A stretch of 64,000 bases of DNA from Cavia porcellus (GCF_034190915.1 NW_026947625.1:434001-498000); one strand, 5' to 3'; shown: positions 1 through 11,949, numbered from the stretch's first letter. Numbers and translations: made by a program. Notes: generated from the letters alone by a model not told the origin.

Positions 1-1083
1 TGTGTGTTACATTACATTCACTAGTAGCAGTGAGAAAAACATCACGGGGTGGTGCGCATTGTATGGGTGTGTGTTACATTAGATTCACTAGTAGGAGTGA
101 GAAAAACATCACGGGGTGGTGCGCATTGTATGGGTGTGTGTTACATTAGATTCACTAGTAGGAGTGAGAAAAACATCACGGGGTGGTGCGCATTGTATGG
201 GTGTGTGTTACATTAGATTCACTAGTAGGAGTGAGAAAATCATCACGGGGTGTTGCACATTGTATGGGTGTGTGTTACATTACATTCACTAGTAGGAGTG
301 AGAAAAACATCACGGGGTGGTGCGCATTGTATTGGTGTGTGTTACATTACATTCACTAGTAGGAGTGAGAAAAACATCACGGGGTGGTGCACATTGTATT
401 GGTGTGTGTTACATTACATTCACTAGTAGGAGTGAGAAAAACATCACGGGGTGGTGCGCATTGTATGGGTGTGTGTTACATTACATTCACTAGTAGGAGT
501 GAGAAAAACATCACGGGGTGGTGCGCATTGTATGGGTGTGTTACATTACGTTCACTAGTAGGAGTGAGAAAAACATCACGGGGTGGTGCGCATTGTATGG
601 GTGTCTGTTACATTAGATTCACTAGTAGGAGTGAGAAAAACATCACGGGGTGCTGCGCATTGTATGGGTGTGTGTTACATTACATTCACTAGTAGGAGTG
701 AGAAAAACATCACGGGGTGGTGCGCATTGTATGGGTGTGTGTTACATTACATTCACTAGTAGGAGTGAGAAAAACATCACGGGGTGGTGCGCATTGTATG
801 GGTGTGTGTTACATTACATTCACTAGTAGGAGTGAGAAAAACATCACGGGGTGGTGCGCATTGTATGGGTGTGTGTTACATTAGACTCTCTAGTAGGAGT
901 GAGAAAAACATCACGGGGTGGTGCGCATTGTATGGGTGTGTGTTACATTAGATTCACTAGTAGGAGTGAGAAAAACATCACGGGGTGGTGCGCATTGTAT
1001 GGGTGTGTGTTACATTAGATTCACTAGTAGGAGTGAGAAAATCATCACGGGGTGGTGCGCATTGTATGGGTGTGTGTTACATT
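1..1083. repeat. 16-monomer block with near-identical copies at 12136, 18095 and 26258
   Basis: The left edge of the window falls inside a block that matches 12136-13218, 18095-19177 and 26258-27340 in monomer-variant order. The order is GTAGCAG unit, several TTAGATTC units, GGGGTGTTGCACATT, two TTGTATTGG units, a 65-bp unit, GTGTCTGTTAC, GGGGTGCTGCGC, and TTAGACTCTCTAG. A more diverged relative occupies about 20.3-21.4 kb. The match with 12136 ends where 1084 has G and 13219 has C. Relatives with TTATATTCTCTAG occur at 41.7, 48.6, 55.0 and 63.0 kb. Confidence 0.85.
516..580. repeat. 65-bp monomer subtype (one GT dinucleotide lost)
   Basis: The GTGTGTGTT run is shortened to GTGTGTT, giving a 65-bp unit, here with the linked change ATTACGTTCAC. 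The same subtype recurs across the window, for example near 2080, 2150, 5900, 12670, 18630, 41450, 48000, 54350, 56820, 59760 and 62440. A second 65-bp lineage carries ATTACATTCAC and GTAGCAG instead (near 4890, 7500, 9785, 22780, 30950, 57490, 60430 and 63630). Loss of 2 bp moves the reading phase and removes the periodic stop, which is why longer open frames appear at these places. Replication slippage in the GT run is the simplest origin. Confidence 0.9.
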
Positions 1084-1584
1084 AGATTCACTAGTAGGAG
1101 TGAGAAAATCATCACGGGGTGGTGCGCATTGTATGGGTGTGTGTTACATTACATTCACTAGTAGGAGTGAGAAAATCATCACGGGGTGGTTCGCATTGTA
1201 TGGGTGTGTGTTACATTAGATTCACTAGTAGGAGTGAGAAAATCATCACGGGGTTGTGCGCATTTTATGGGTGTGTGTTACATTACATTCACTAGTAGGA
1301 TTGAGAAAAACATCACGGGGTGGTGCGCATTGTATGGGTGTGTGTTACATTAGATTCACTAGTAGGAGTGAGAAAATCATCACGGGGTGGTGCGCATTGT
1401 ATGGGTGTGTGTTACATTACATTCACTAGTATGAGTGAGAAAAACATCACGGGGTGGTGCGCATTGTATGGGTGTGTGTTACATTACATTCACTAGTAGG
1501 AGTGAGAAAAACATCACGGGGTGGTGCGCATTGTATGGGTGTGTGTTACATTACATTCACTACTAGGAGTGAGAAAAACATCAC

Positions 1585-1727
1585 GGGGTGGTGTGATTCG
1601 GAGGGTCTGAATTAGGATAGGCAGTGAGTGGCAATGTAAGATGGAGAAAAGCACCGCGGGGTGGTCAGCATGGGGAGGTCAGGGAACATGCAGTGGCAAT
1701 GTAGGATAGGTTTCTGAAAAACATCGC
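1585..1727. repeat. Divergent monomer pair, copy 1 (73 + 70 bp)
   Basis: Two adjacent units, 1585-1657 (73 bp) and 1658-1727 (70 bp), keep the satellite framework (GGGGTGGT near the start; GAAAA then CAYCGCG at the end) but differ strongly in the middle. Both carry GTGGCAATGTA followed by an A/G-rich GATAGG or GATGG segment, and both lack the SpeI palindrome and the TTACATTACATT block. They resemble each other more than the 67-bp consensus, so they look like an older or separate branch of the family rather than a foreign insertion. The unit before them ends CACTACTAGGAG, and the following unit has GCATTCTATGG. Confidence 0.95.
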
Positions 1728-2754
1728 GGGGTGGTGCGCATTCTATGGGTGTGTGTTACATTACATTCACTAGTAGGAGTGAGAAAAACATCACGGGGTG
1801 GTGCGCATTGTATTGGTGTGTGTTACATTAGATTCACTAGTAGGAGTGAGAAAAACATCACGGGGTGGTGCGCATTGTATTGGTGTGTGTTACATTACAT
1901 TCACTAGTAGGAGTGAGAAAAACATCACGGGGTGGTGCGCATTGTATTGGTGTGTGTTACATTACATTCACTAGTAGGAGTGAGAAAAACATCACGGGGT
2001 GGTGCGCATTGTATGGGTGTGTGTTACATTACATTCACTAGTAGGAGTGAGAAAAACATCACGGGGTGGTGCGCATTGTATGGGTGTGTTACATTACGTT
2101 CACTAGTAGGAGTGAGAAAAACATCACGGGGTGGTGCGCATTTTATGGGTGTGTTACATTACGTTCACTAGTAGGAGTGAGAAAAACATCACGGGGTGGT
2201 GCGCATTGTATTGGTGTGTGTTACATTACATTCACTAGTAGGAGTGAGAAAAACATCACGGGGTGGTGCGCATTGTATTGGTGTGTGTTACATTACATTC
2301 ACTAGTAGGAGTGAGAAAAACATCACGGGGTGGTGCGCATTGTATGGGTGTGTGTTACATAAGATTCTCTAGTAGGAGTGAGAAAAACATCACGGGGTGG
2401 TGCGCATTGTATGGGTGTGTGTTACATTAGATTCACTAGTAGGAGTGAGCAAAACATCACGGGGTGGTGCGCATTGTATGGGTGTGTGTTACATTAGATT
2501 CACTTGTAGGAGTGAGAAAATCATCACGGGGTGGTGCGCATTGTATGGGTGTGTGTTACATTACATTCACTAGTAGGAGTGAGAAAATCATCACGGGGTG
2601 GTGCGCATTGTATAGGTGTGTGTTACATTACATTCACTAGTAGGAGTGAGAAAAACATCACGGGGTGGTGCGCATTGTATGGGTGTGTGTTACATTAGAT
2701 TCACTAGTAGGAGTGAGAAAAACATCACGGGGTGGTGCGCATTGTATGGGTGTT

Positions 2755-3692
2755 TGTTACATTACATTCACTAGTAGGAGTGAGAAAATCAACACGTGGT
2801 GGTGCGCATTGTATGGGTGTGTGTTACATTACATTCACTAGTAGGAGTGCGAAAAACATCACGGGGTTGTGTGCATTGTATGGGTGTGTGTTACATTACA
2901 TTCACTAGTAGGAGTGAGAAAAACATCACGGGGTGGTGCGCATTGTATGGGTGTGTGTTACATTACATTCACTAGTAGGAGTGCGAAAAACATCACGGGG
3001 TGGTGCGCATTGTATGGGTGTGTGTTACATTACATTCACTAGTAGGAGTGAGAAAAACATCACGGGGTGGTGCGCATTGTATGGGTGTGTGTTACATTAC
3101 ATTCACTAGTAGGAGTGAGAAAAACATCACGGGGTGGTGCGCATTGTATGGGTGTGTGTTACATTACATTCACTAGTAGGAGTGAGAAAAACATCACGGG
3201 GTGGTGCGCATTGTATGGGTGTTTGTTACATTACATTCACTAGTAGGAGTGAGAAAATCAACACGTGGTGGTGCGCATTGTATGGGTGTGTGTTACATTA
3301 CATTCACTAGTAGGAGTGAGAAAAACATCACGGTGTTGTGTGCATTGTATGGGTGTGTGTTACATTACATTCACTAGTAGGAGTGAGAAAAACATCACGG
3401 GGTGGTGCGCATTGTATGGGTGTGTGTTACATTACATTCACTAGTAGGAGTGAGAAAAACATCACGGGGTGGTGCGCATTGTATGGGTGTGTGTTACATT
3501 ACATTCACTAGTAGGAGTGAGAAAAACATCACGGGGTGCTGCGCATTGTATGGGTGTGTGTTACATTACATTCACTAGTAGGAGTGAGAAAAACATCACG
3601 GGGTGGTGCGCATTGTATGGGTGTGTGTTACATTACATTCACTAGTAGGAGTGAGAAAAACATCACGGGGTGGTGCGCATTGTATGGGTGTG
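2755..3692. repeat. Local tandem duplication of 7 monomers (2 x 469 bp)
   Basis: The run GTGTTTGTTAC, TCAACACGTGG, GGTTGTGTGC and the following consensus units occurs twice, exactly 469 bp (7 x 67) apart; the CACGTG hexamers are at 2793 and 3262. The corresponding part of repeat B has one copy (CACGTG at 6611). The second copy differs by CACGGTGTTGTG for CACGGGGTTGTG, and the first has GTGCGAAAAAC where the second has GTGAG. This is a small unequal exchange private to repeat A. Confidence 0.85.
2793..2798. other. CACGTG palindrome in a rare monomer subtype, first of 14
   Basis: Two changes in the consensus (TCATCACGGGG to TCAACACGTGG) create CACGTG, an E-box-type palindrome and PmlI site. 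Copies start at 2793, 3262, 6611, 13449, 19408, 21481, 27571, 29644, 42085, 43892, 48973, 50312, 55328 and 58268. Each is preceded by GTGTTTGTTAC (GTATTTGTTAC at 42 kb) and followed one unit later by GGGGTTGTGTGC. They are spread by duplication, so recurrence alone is no evidence of function. Confidence 0.9.
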
Positions 3693-3884
3693 TGTTACAT
3701 TAGATTCACTAGTAGGAGTGAGAAAAACATCACGGGGTGGTGCGCATTGTATGGGTGTGTGTTACATTAGATTCACTAGTAGGAGTGAGAAAAACATCAC
3801 GGGGTGGTGCGCATTGTATGGGTGTGTGTTACATTACATTCACTAGAAGGAGTAAGGAAAACATCACGGGGTGGTGCGCATTGT

Positions 3885-4418
3885 ATGGGTGTGTGTTACA
3901 TTACATTCACTAGTAGGATGAGAAAAAAATCACGGGGTGGTGCGCATTGTATGGGTGTGTGTTACAATACATTCAATAGTAGGAGTGAGAAAAACATCAC
4001 GGGGTGGTGCGCATTGTATGGGTGTTTGTTACATTAGATTCACTAGTAGGAGTGAGAAAATCATCACGGGGTGGTGCGGATTGTATGGGTGTGTGTTACA
4101 TTACATTCACTAGTAGGAGTGAGAAAAACATCACGGGGTGGTGCGCATTGTATGGGTGTGTGTTACATTACATTCACTAGTAGGACGAGAAAAACATCAC
4201 GGGGTGGTGCGCATTGTATGGGTGTGTGTTACAATACATTCAATAGTAGGAGTGAGAAAAACATCACGGGGTGGTGCGCATTGTATGGGTGTTTGTTACA
4301 TTAGATTCACTAGTAGGAGTGAGAAAATCATCACGGGGTGGTGCGGAATGTATGGGTGTGTGTTACATTACATTCACTAGTAGGAGTGAGAAAAACATCA
4401 CGGGGTGGTGCGCATTGT
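3885..4418. repeat. Local tandem duplication of 4 monomers (2 x 267 bp)
   Basis: The 66-bp/CAATACATTCAATAG module with its GTGTTTGTTAC and TGCGGATTG followers occurs twice, 267 bp apart. The first copy has GTAGGATGAGAAAAAAATC (an A7 run at 3923-3929 from one C-to-A change) and the second has GTAGGACGAG. The second copy's last unit reads GCGGAATGTATGG, which creates an exact Rap1-type site at 4347-4359. Confidence 0.85.
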
Positions 4419-4670
4419 ATGTGTGTGTGTTACATTACATTCACTAGTAGGAGTGAGAAAAACATCACGGGGTGGTGCGCATTGTATGGGTGTGTGTTAC
4501 ATTACATTCACTAGTAGGAGTGAGAAAAACATCATGGGGTGGTGCGCATTGTATGGGTGTGTGTTACATTACATTCACTAGTAGGAGTGAGAAAAACATC
4601 ACGGGGTGGTGCGCATTGTATGGGTGTGTGTTACATTACATTCACTAGTAGGAGTGAGAAAAACATCACG

Positions 4671-4737
4671 GGGTGGTGCGCATTGTATGGGTGTGTGTTA
4701 CATTACATTCACTAGTAGGAGTGAGAAAAACATCACG
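4671..4737. repeat. Example of a consensus 67-bp monomer, with internal motifs
   Basis: This copy matches the consensus. In order it holds GGGTGG, the palindrome TGCGCA (FspI), TATGGG, GTGTGTGTT, three pentamers in a row (TTACA TTACA TTCAC), the palindrome ACTAGT (SpeI), and an A5 tract ending in CATCACG. TCACT and AGTGA flank a 6-nt spacer (AGTAGG), giving a short dyad that overlaps the SpeI site. The two CpGs are in TGCGCA and CACGGGG. Read in reverse, the segment around TATGGGTGT gives ACACCCATACAAT, one mismatch from the yeast Rap1 site ACACCCATACATT. None of these motifs has been shown to function here. Confidence 0.95.
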
Positions 4738-5403
4738 GGGTGGTGCGCATTGTATGGGTGTGTGTTACATTACATTCACTAGTAGGAGTGAGAAAAACAT
4801 CACGGGGTGTGCGCATTGTATGGGTCTGTGTTACATTACATTCACTAGTAGGAGTGAGAAAAATATCACGGGGTGGTGCGCATTGTATGGGTGTGTTACA
4901 TTACATTCACTAGTAGCAGTGAGAAAAACATCACGGGGTGGTGCGCATTGTATGGGTGTGTGTTACATTAGATTCACTAGTAGGAGTGAGAAAATCATCA
5001 CGGGGTGGTTCGCATTGTATGGGTGTGTGTTACATTAGATTCACTAGTAGGAGTGAGAAAATCATCACGGGGTTGTGCGCATTTTATGGGTGTGTGTTAC
5101 ATTACATTCACTAGTAGGATTGAGAAAAACATCACGGGGTGGTGCGCATTGTATGGGTGTGTGTTACATTAGATTCACTAGTAGGAGTGAGAAAATCATC
5201 ACGGGGTGGTGCGCATTGTATGGGTGTGTGTTACATTACATTCACTAGTATGAGTGAGAAAAACATCACGGGGTGGTGCGCATTGTATGGGTGTGTGTTA
5301 CATTACATTCACTAGTAGGAGTGAGAAAAACATCACGGGGTGGTGCGCATTGTATGGGTGTGTGTTACATTACATTCACTACTAGGAGTGAGAAAAACAT
5401 CAC

Positions 5404-5546
5404 GGGGTGGTGTGATTCGGAGGGTCTGAATTAGGATAGGCAGTGAGTGGCAATGTAAGATGGAGAAAAGCACCGCGGGGTGGTCAGCATGGGGAGGTCA
5501 GGGAACATGCAGTGGCAATGTAGGATAGGTTTCTGAAAAACATCGC
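5404..5546. repeat. Divergent monomer pair, copy 2
   Basis: As far as I can read it, this copy is identical to the one at 1585-1727 and lies exactly 3,819 bp (57 x 67) downstream. The same flanking variants surround it: TAGTATGAGTG 148 bp upstream, CACTACTAGG just upstream, and GCATTCTATGG just after. It belongs to the second copy of the first higher-order repeat. Confidence 0.95.
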
Positions 5547-7217
5547 GGGGTGGTGCGCATTCTATGGGTGTGTGTTACATTACATTCACTAGTAGGAGTG
5601 AGAAAAACATCACAGGGTGGTGCGCATTGTATTGGTGTGTGTTACATTAGATTCACTAGTAGGAGTGAGAAAAACATCACGGGGTGGTGCGCATTGTATT
5701 GGTGTGTGTTACATTACATTCACTAGTAGGAGTGAGAAAAACATCACGGGGTGGTGCGCATTGTATTGGTGTGTGTTACATTACATTCACTAGTAGGAGT
5801 GAGAAAAACATCACGGGGTGGTGCGCATTGTATGGGTGTGTGTTACATTACATTCACTAGTAGGAGTGAGAAAAACATCACGGGGTGGTGCGCATTGTAT
5901 GGGTGTGTTACATTACGTTCACTAGTAGGAGTGAGAAAAACATCACGGGGTGGTGCGCATTTTATGGGTGTGTTACATTACATTCACTAGTAGGAGTGAG
6001 AAAAACATCACGGGGTGGTGCGCATTGTATTGGTGTGTGTTACATTACATTCACTAGTAGGAGTGAGAAAAACATCACGGGGTGGTGCGCATTGTATTGG
6101 TGTGTGTTACATTACATTCACTAGTAGGAGTGAGAAAAACATCACGGGGTGGTGGCATTGTATGGGTGTGTGTTACATTAGATTCTCTAGTAGGAGTGAG
6201 AAAAACATCACGGGGTGGGGCGCATTGTATGGGTGTGTGTTACATTAGATTCACTAGTAGGAGTGAGAAAAACATCACGGGGTGGTGCGCATTGTATGGG
6301 TGTGTGTTACATTAGATTCACTAGTAGGAGTGAGAAAATCATCACGGGGTGGTGCGCATTGTATGGGTGTGTGTTACATTACATTCACTAGTAGGAGTGA
6401 GAAAATCATCACGGGGTGGTGCGCATTGTATAGGTGTGTGTTACATTACATTCACTAGTAGGAGTGAGAAAAACATCACGGGGTGGTGCGCATTGTATGG
6501 TTGTGTGTTACATTAGATTCACTAGTAGGAGTGAGAAAAACATCACGGGGTGGTGCGCATTGTATGGGTGTTTGTTACATTACATTCACTAGTAGGAGTG
6601 AGAAAATCAACACGTGGTGGTGCGCATTGTATGGGTGTGTGTTACATTACATTCACTAGTAGGAGTGCGAAAAACATCACGGGGTTGTGTGCATTGTATG
6701 GGTGTGTGTTACATTACATTCACTAGTAGGAGTGAGAAAAACATCACGGGGTGGTGCGCATTGTACGGGTGTGTGTTACATTACATTCACTAGTAGGAGT
6801 GCAAAAAACATCACGGGGTGGTGCGCATTGTATGGGTGTGTGTTACATTACATTCACTAGTAGGAGTGAGAAAAACATCACGGGGTGGTGCGCATTGTAT
6901 GGGTGTGTGTTACATTACATTCACTAGTAGGAGTGAGAAAAACATCACGGGGTGGTGCGCATTGTATGGGTGTGTGTTACATTACATTCACTAGTAGGAG
7001 TGAGAAAAACATCACGGGGTGGTGCGCATTGTATGGGTGTGTGTTACATTACATTCACTAGTAGGAGTGAGAAAAACATCACGGGGTGGTGCGCATTCTA
7101 TGGGTGTGTGTTACATTAGATTCACTAGTAGGAGTGAGAAAAACATCACGGGGTGGTGCGCATTGTATGGGTGTGTGTTACATTACATTCACTAGAAGGA
7201 GTAAGAAAAACATCACG

Positions 7218-7350
7218 GGGTGGTGCGCATTGTATGGGTGTGTGTTACATTACATTCACTAGTAGGATGAGAAAAACATCACGGGGTGGTGCGCATTGTA
7301 TGGGTGTGTGTTACAATACATTCAATAGTAGGAGTGAGAAAAACATCACG
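7218..7350. repeat. Paired variant module: 66-bp monomer followed by CAATACATTCAATAG monomer
   Basis: A 66-bp unit with GTAGGATGAG (one G lost from GTAGGAGTGAG) at 7218-7283 is followed by a 67-bp unit in which TACATTACATTCACTAG has become TACAATACATTCAATAG (7284-7350). A GTGTTTGTTAC unit and then a TGCGGATTG unit come next. This ordered block of about four monomers recurs dozens of times, for example around 9150, 13970, 15110, 19930, 25220, 36130, 37460, 39400, 44620, 45960, 50970, 52310, 53715, 56050 and 58990. It is the most useful register mark for aligning higher-order repeats in the second half of the window. At 10.73 and 16.69 kb the second monomer has partly reverted (TACATTACATTCAATAG). 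Confidence 0.9.
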
Positions 7351-8017
7351 GGGTGGTGCGCATTGTATGGGTGTTTGTTACATTAGATTCACTAGTAGGA
7401 GTGAGAAAATCATCACGGGGTGGTGCGGATTGTATGGGTGTGTGTTACATTACATTCACTAGTAGGAGTGAGAAAAACATCACGGGGTGGTGCGCATTGT
7501 ATGGGTGTGTTACATTACATTCACTAGTAGCAGTGAGAAAAACATCACGGGGTGGTGCGCATTGTATGGGTGTGTGTTACATTAGATTCACTAGTAGGAG
7601 TGAGAAAATCATCACGGGGTGGTTCGCATTGTATGGGTGTGTGTTACATTAGATTCACTAGTAGGAGTGAGAAAATCATCACGGGGTGGTGCGCATTTTA
7701 TGGGTGTGTGTTACATTACATTCACTAGTAGGATTGAGAAAAACATCACGGGGTGGTGCGCATTGTATGGGTGTGTGTTACATTAGATTCACTAGTAGGA
7801 GTGAGAAAATCATCACGGGGTGGTGCGCATTGTATGGGTGTGTGTTACATTACATTCACTAGTATGAGTGAGAAAAACATCACGGGGTGGTGCGCATTGT
7901 ATGGGTGTGTGTTACATTACATTCACTAGTAGGAGTGAGAAAAACATCACGGGGTGGTGCGCATTGTATGGGTGTGTATTACATTACATTCACTACTAGG
8001 AGTGAGAAAAACATCAC

Positions 8018-8160
8018 GGGGTGGTGTGATTCGGAGGGTCTGAATTAGGATAGGCAGTGAGTGGCAATGTAAGATGGAGAAAAGCACCGCGGGGTGGTCA
8101 GCATGGGGAGGTCAGGGAACATGCAGTGGCAATGTAGGATAGGTTTCTGAAAAACATCGC
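8018..8160. repeat. Divergent monomer pair, copy 3
   Basis: Same 73 + 70 bp structure and sequence as copies 1 and 2, at 2,614 bp after copy 2. The shorter spacing reflects a higher-order repeat that lacks monomers present between copies 1 and 2. The left flank again has TAGTATGAGTG ending 148 bp before the pair. The right flank is new: TTCCATTCAC and then GCATTGTATCGG monomers, which open the 5,959-bp duplicated block. Confidence 0.95.
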
Positions 8161-9041
8161 GGGGTGGTGCGCATTCTATGGGTGTGTGTTACATTACATT
8201 CACTAGTAGGAGTGAGAAAAACATCACGGGGTGGTGCTCATTGTATGGGTGTGTGTTACATTCCATTCACTAGTAGGAGTGAGAAAAATATCACGGGGTG
8301 GTGCGCATTGTATGGGTGTGTGTTACATTAGATTCACTAGTAGGAGTGAGAAAAACATCACGGGGTGGTGCGCATTGTATCGGTGTGTGTTACATTACAT
8401 TCACTAGTAGGAGTGAGAAAAACATCACGGGGTGGTGCGCATTGTATGGGTGTGTGTTACCTTACATTCACTAGTAGGAGTGAGAAAAATATCAAGGGGT
8501 GGTGCGCATTATATGGGTGTGTTACCTTACATTCACTAGTAGCAGTGAGAAAAACATCACGGGGTGGTGCGCATTGTATGGGTGTGTGTTACATTAGATT
8601 CACTAGTAGGAGTGAGAAAATCATCACGGGGTGGTTCGCATTGTATGGGTGTGTGTTACATTACATTCACTAGTAGGAGTGAGAAAAACATCACGGGGTG
8701 GTGCGCATTGTATGGGTGTGTGTTACATTACATTCACTAATAGGAGTGCGAAAAACATCACGGGGTGGTGCGCATTGTATGGGTGTGTGTTACATTACAT
8801 TCACTAGTAGGAGTGAGAAAAACATCACGGGGTGGTGCGCATTGTATGGGTGTGTGTTATATTAGATTCACTAGTAGGAGTGAGAAAAACATCACGGGGT
8901 GGTGCGCATTTTGTGGGTGTGTGTTACATTACATTCACTAGTAGGAGTGAGAAAAACATCATGGGGTGGTGCGCATTGTTTGGGTGTGTGTTACATTAGA
9001 TTCACTAGTAGGAGTGAGAAAAACATCACGGGGTGGTGTGC

Positions 9042-9054
9042 AATGTATGGGTGT
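9042..9054 (-). other. Exact match to the yeast Rap1-type site ACACCCATACATT, one of five
   Basis: Reverse-strand reading of 9042-9054 gives ACACCCATACATT. Other exact matches are at 4347-4359, 15001-15013, 23844-23856 and 32007-32019. Nearly every other monomer has the same string with one mismatch (ACACCCATACAAT). The site is known in budding yeast at telomeres and ribosomal-protein promoters. Binding in the unknown host is not implied. Confidence 0.6.
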
Positions 9055-10299
9055 GTGTTACATTACATTCACTAGAAGGAGTGAGAAAAACATCACGGGG
9101 TGGTGCGCATTGTATGGGTGTGTGTTACATTACATTCACTAGTAGGATGAGAAAAACATCACGGGGTGGTGCGCATTGTATGGGTGTGTGTTACAATACA
9201 TTCAATAGTAGGAGTGAGAAAAACATCACGGGGTGGTGCGCATTGTATGGGTGTTTGTTACATTAGATTCACTAGTAGGAGTGAGAAAATCATCACGGGG
9301 TGGTGCGGATTGTATGGGTGTGTGTTACATTACATTCACTAGTAGGAGTGAGAAAAACATCACGGGGTGGTGCGCATTGTATGGGTGTGTGTTACATTAC
9401 ATTCACTAGTAGGAGTGAGAAAAACATCACGGGGTGGTGCGCATTGTATGGGTGTGTGTTACATTACATTCACTAGTAGGAGTGAGAAAAACATCACGGG
9501 GTGGTGCGCATTGTATGGGTGTGTGTTACATTACATTCACTAGTAGGAGTGAGAAAAACATCACGGGGTGGTGCGCATTGTATGGGTGTGTGTTACATTA
9601 CATTCACTAGTAGGAGTGAGAAAAACATCACGGGGTGGTGCGCATTGTATGGGTGTGTGTTACATTACATTCACTAGTAGGAGTGAGAAAAACATCACGG
9701 GGTGGTGCGCATTGTATGGGTGTGTGTTACATTACATTCACTAGTAGGAGTGAGAAAAATATCACGGGGTGGTGCGCATTGTATGGGTGTGTTACATTAC
9801 ATTCACTAGTAGCAGTGAGAAAAACATCACGGGGTGGTGCGCATTGTATGGGTGTGTGTTACATTAGATTCACTAGTAGGAGTGAGAAAATCATCACGGG
9901 GTGGTTCGCATTGTATGGGTGTGTGTTACATTAGATTCACTAGTAGGAGTGAGAAAATCATCACGGGGTGGTGCGCATTTTATGGGTGTGTGTTACATTA
10001 CATTCACTAGTAGGATTGAGAAAAACATCACGGGGTGGTGCGCATTGTATGGGTGTGTGTTACATTAGATTCACTAGTAGGAGTGAGAAAATCATCACGG
10101 GGTGGTGCGCATTGTATGGGTGTGTGTTACATTACATTCACTAGTATGAGTGAGAAAAACATCACGGGGTGGTGCGCATTGTATGGCTGTGTGTTACATT
10201 ACATTCACTAGTAGGAGTGAGAAAAACATCACGGGGTGGTGCGCATTGTATGGGTGTGTGTTACATTACATTCACTACTAGGAGTGAGAAAAACATCAC

Positions 10300-10442
10300 G
10301 GGGTGGTGTGATTCGTAGGGTCTGAATTAGGATAGGCAGTGAGTGGCAATGTAAGATGGAGAAAAGCACCGCGGTGTGGTCAGCATGGGGAGGTCAGGGA
10401 ACATGCAGTGGCAATGTAGGATAGGTTTCTGAAAAACATCGC
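10300..10442. repeat. Divergent monomer pair, copy 4 (variant)
   Basis: Same structure, with two diagnostic changes: GATTCGTAGGG in place of GATTCGGAGGG, and CCGCGGTGTGG in place of CCGCGGGGTGG. It lies 2,282 bp after copy 3. The two changes are shared only with copy 5 at 16259, which marks the two as products of one recent duplication. Confidence 0.95.
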
Positions 10443-11649
10443 GGGGTGGTGCGCATTCTATGGGTGTGTGTTACATTACATTCACTAGTAGGAGTGAGAA
10501 AAACATCACGGGGTGGTGCGCATTGTTTGGGTGTGTGTTACATTAGATTCACTAGTAGGAGTGAGAAAAACATCACGGGGTGGTGCGCATTGTATGGGTG
10601 TGTGTTACATTACATTCACTAGAAGGAGTGAGAAAAACATCACGGGGTGGTGCGCATTGTATGGGTGTGTGTTACATTACATTCACTAGTAGGATGAGAA
10701 AAACATCACGGGGTGGTGCGCATTGTATGGGTGTGTGTTACATTACATTCAATAGTAGGAGTGAGAAAAACATCACGGGGTGGTGCGCATTGTATGGGTG
10801 TTTGTTACATTAGATTCACTAGTAGGAGTCAGAAAATCATCACGGGGTGGTGCGCATTGTATGGGTGTGTGTTACAATAGATTCACTAGTAGGAGTGAGA
10901 AAATCATCACGGGGTGGTGCGCATTGTATGGGTGTGTGTTACATTACATTCACTAGTAGGAGTGAGAAAAACATCACGGGGTGGTGCGCATTGTATGGGT
11001 GTGTGTTACATTACATTCACTAGTAGGAGTGAGAAAAACATCACGGGGTGGTGCGCATTGTATGGGTGTGTGTTACATTACATTCACTAGTAGGATGAGA
11101 AAAACATCACGGGATGGTGCGCATTGTATGGGTGTGTGTTACAATACATTCAATAGTAGGAGTGAGAAAAACATCACGGGGTGGTGCGCATTGTATGGGT
11201 GTTTGTTACATTAGATTCACTAGTAGGAGTGAGAAAATCATCACGGGGTGGTGCGGATTGTATGGGTGTCTGTTACATTACATTCACTAGTAGAAGTGAG
11301 AAAAACATCACGGGGTGGTGCGCATTGTATGGGTGTGTGTTACATTACATTCACTAGTAGGAGTGAGAAAAACATCACGGGGTGGTGCGCATTGTATGGG
11401 TGTGTGTTACATTACATTCACTACTAGAAGTGAGAAAAACATCACGGGGTGGTGCGCATTGTATGGGTGTGTGTTACAGTACATTCACTAGTAGGAGTGA
11501 GAAAAACATCACGGGGTGGTGCGCATTGTATGGGTGTGTGTTACATTACATTCACTAGTAGGAGTGACAAAAATATCACGGGGTGGTGCGCATTGTATGG
11601 GTGTGTGTTACATTACATTCACTAGTAGGAGTGAGAAAAACATCACGGG

Positions 11650-11949
11650 GTGGTGCGCACTGTATGGGTGTGTGTTACATTACATTCAATAGTAGCAGTG
11701 AGAAAAACATCACGGGGTGGTGCGCATTGTATGGGTGTGTGTTACATTACATTCACTAGTAGGAGTGAGAAAAATATCATGGGGTGGTGCGCATTGTATG
11801 GGTGTGTTACAGTACATTCACTAGTAGCAGTGAGAAAAACATCAGGGGGTGGTGCGCATTGTATGGGTGTGTGTTACATTAGATTCACTAGTAGGAGTGA
11901 GAAAATCATCACTGGGTGGTGCGCATTGTATGGGTGTGTGTTACATTAG
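11650..11949. repeat. TACAGTAC marker module, first of eight copies
   Basis: A distinctive run in which an AAAAATATCATGGGG unit precedes a 65-bp unit with TTACAGTACATTC and GTAGCAG, followed by a CATCAGGGGGTGG unit. TACAGTAC occurs in this 65-bp context at 11808, 17767, 25930, 34093, 38641, 40580, 47135 and 61640. The spacings are 5,959, 8,163, 8,163, 4,548, 1,939, 6,555 and 14,505 bp. Because it occurs in both domains, it links the histories of the left and right halves. Copies from 38.6 kb onward carry GCATTGTATTGG after CAGGGGGTGG; the earlier four carry GCATTGTATGGG. Confidence 0.9.

Larger units (their letters stand above)
1165..4983. repeat. Higher-order repeat A, 57 monomers (3,819 bp)
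   Basis: Matches the following segment at an offset of 3,819 bp from about 1165, covering the TGGTTCGCATT unit, the divergent pair and the TTGTATTGG series. A 7-monomer duplication present only here drops the offset to about 3,349 bp. The homology fades after about 4.13 kb (7.48 kb in the partner). The boundaries are approximate, because duplications within a satellite cannot be placed more finely than the nearest diagnostic variant. Confidence 0.8.
4984..7600. repeat. Higher-order repeat B, shortened partner of A
   Basis: Corresponds to repeat A but lacks the 469-bp duplication and a stretch of about 11 monomers (equivalent to roughly 4.14-4.89 kb), so divergent pairs 2 and 3 are only 2,614 bp apart. 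Private changes include GGTGGCATTG near 6153 (one base lost), GGTGGGGCGC near 6215 and GTGCAAAAAAC near 6800. Confidence 0.8.

Noticed and set aside
1595..1615. CENP-B box (core TTCG, A, CGGG) near GATTCGGAGGG in the divergent unit
   Set aside because: TTCG is present, but the A and the CGGG at the required spacing are not. The CACGGGG of the normal monomer lacks the upstream TTCG.
1585..1727. Transposable element or gene fragment inserted in the array
   Set aside because: The 143-bp island aligns with the monomer framework at both ends of each of its two units and shows no target-site duplication, terminal repeats or poly-A tail. It is better explained as divergent monomers.
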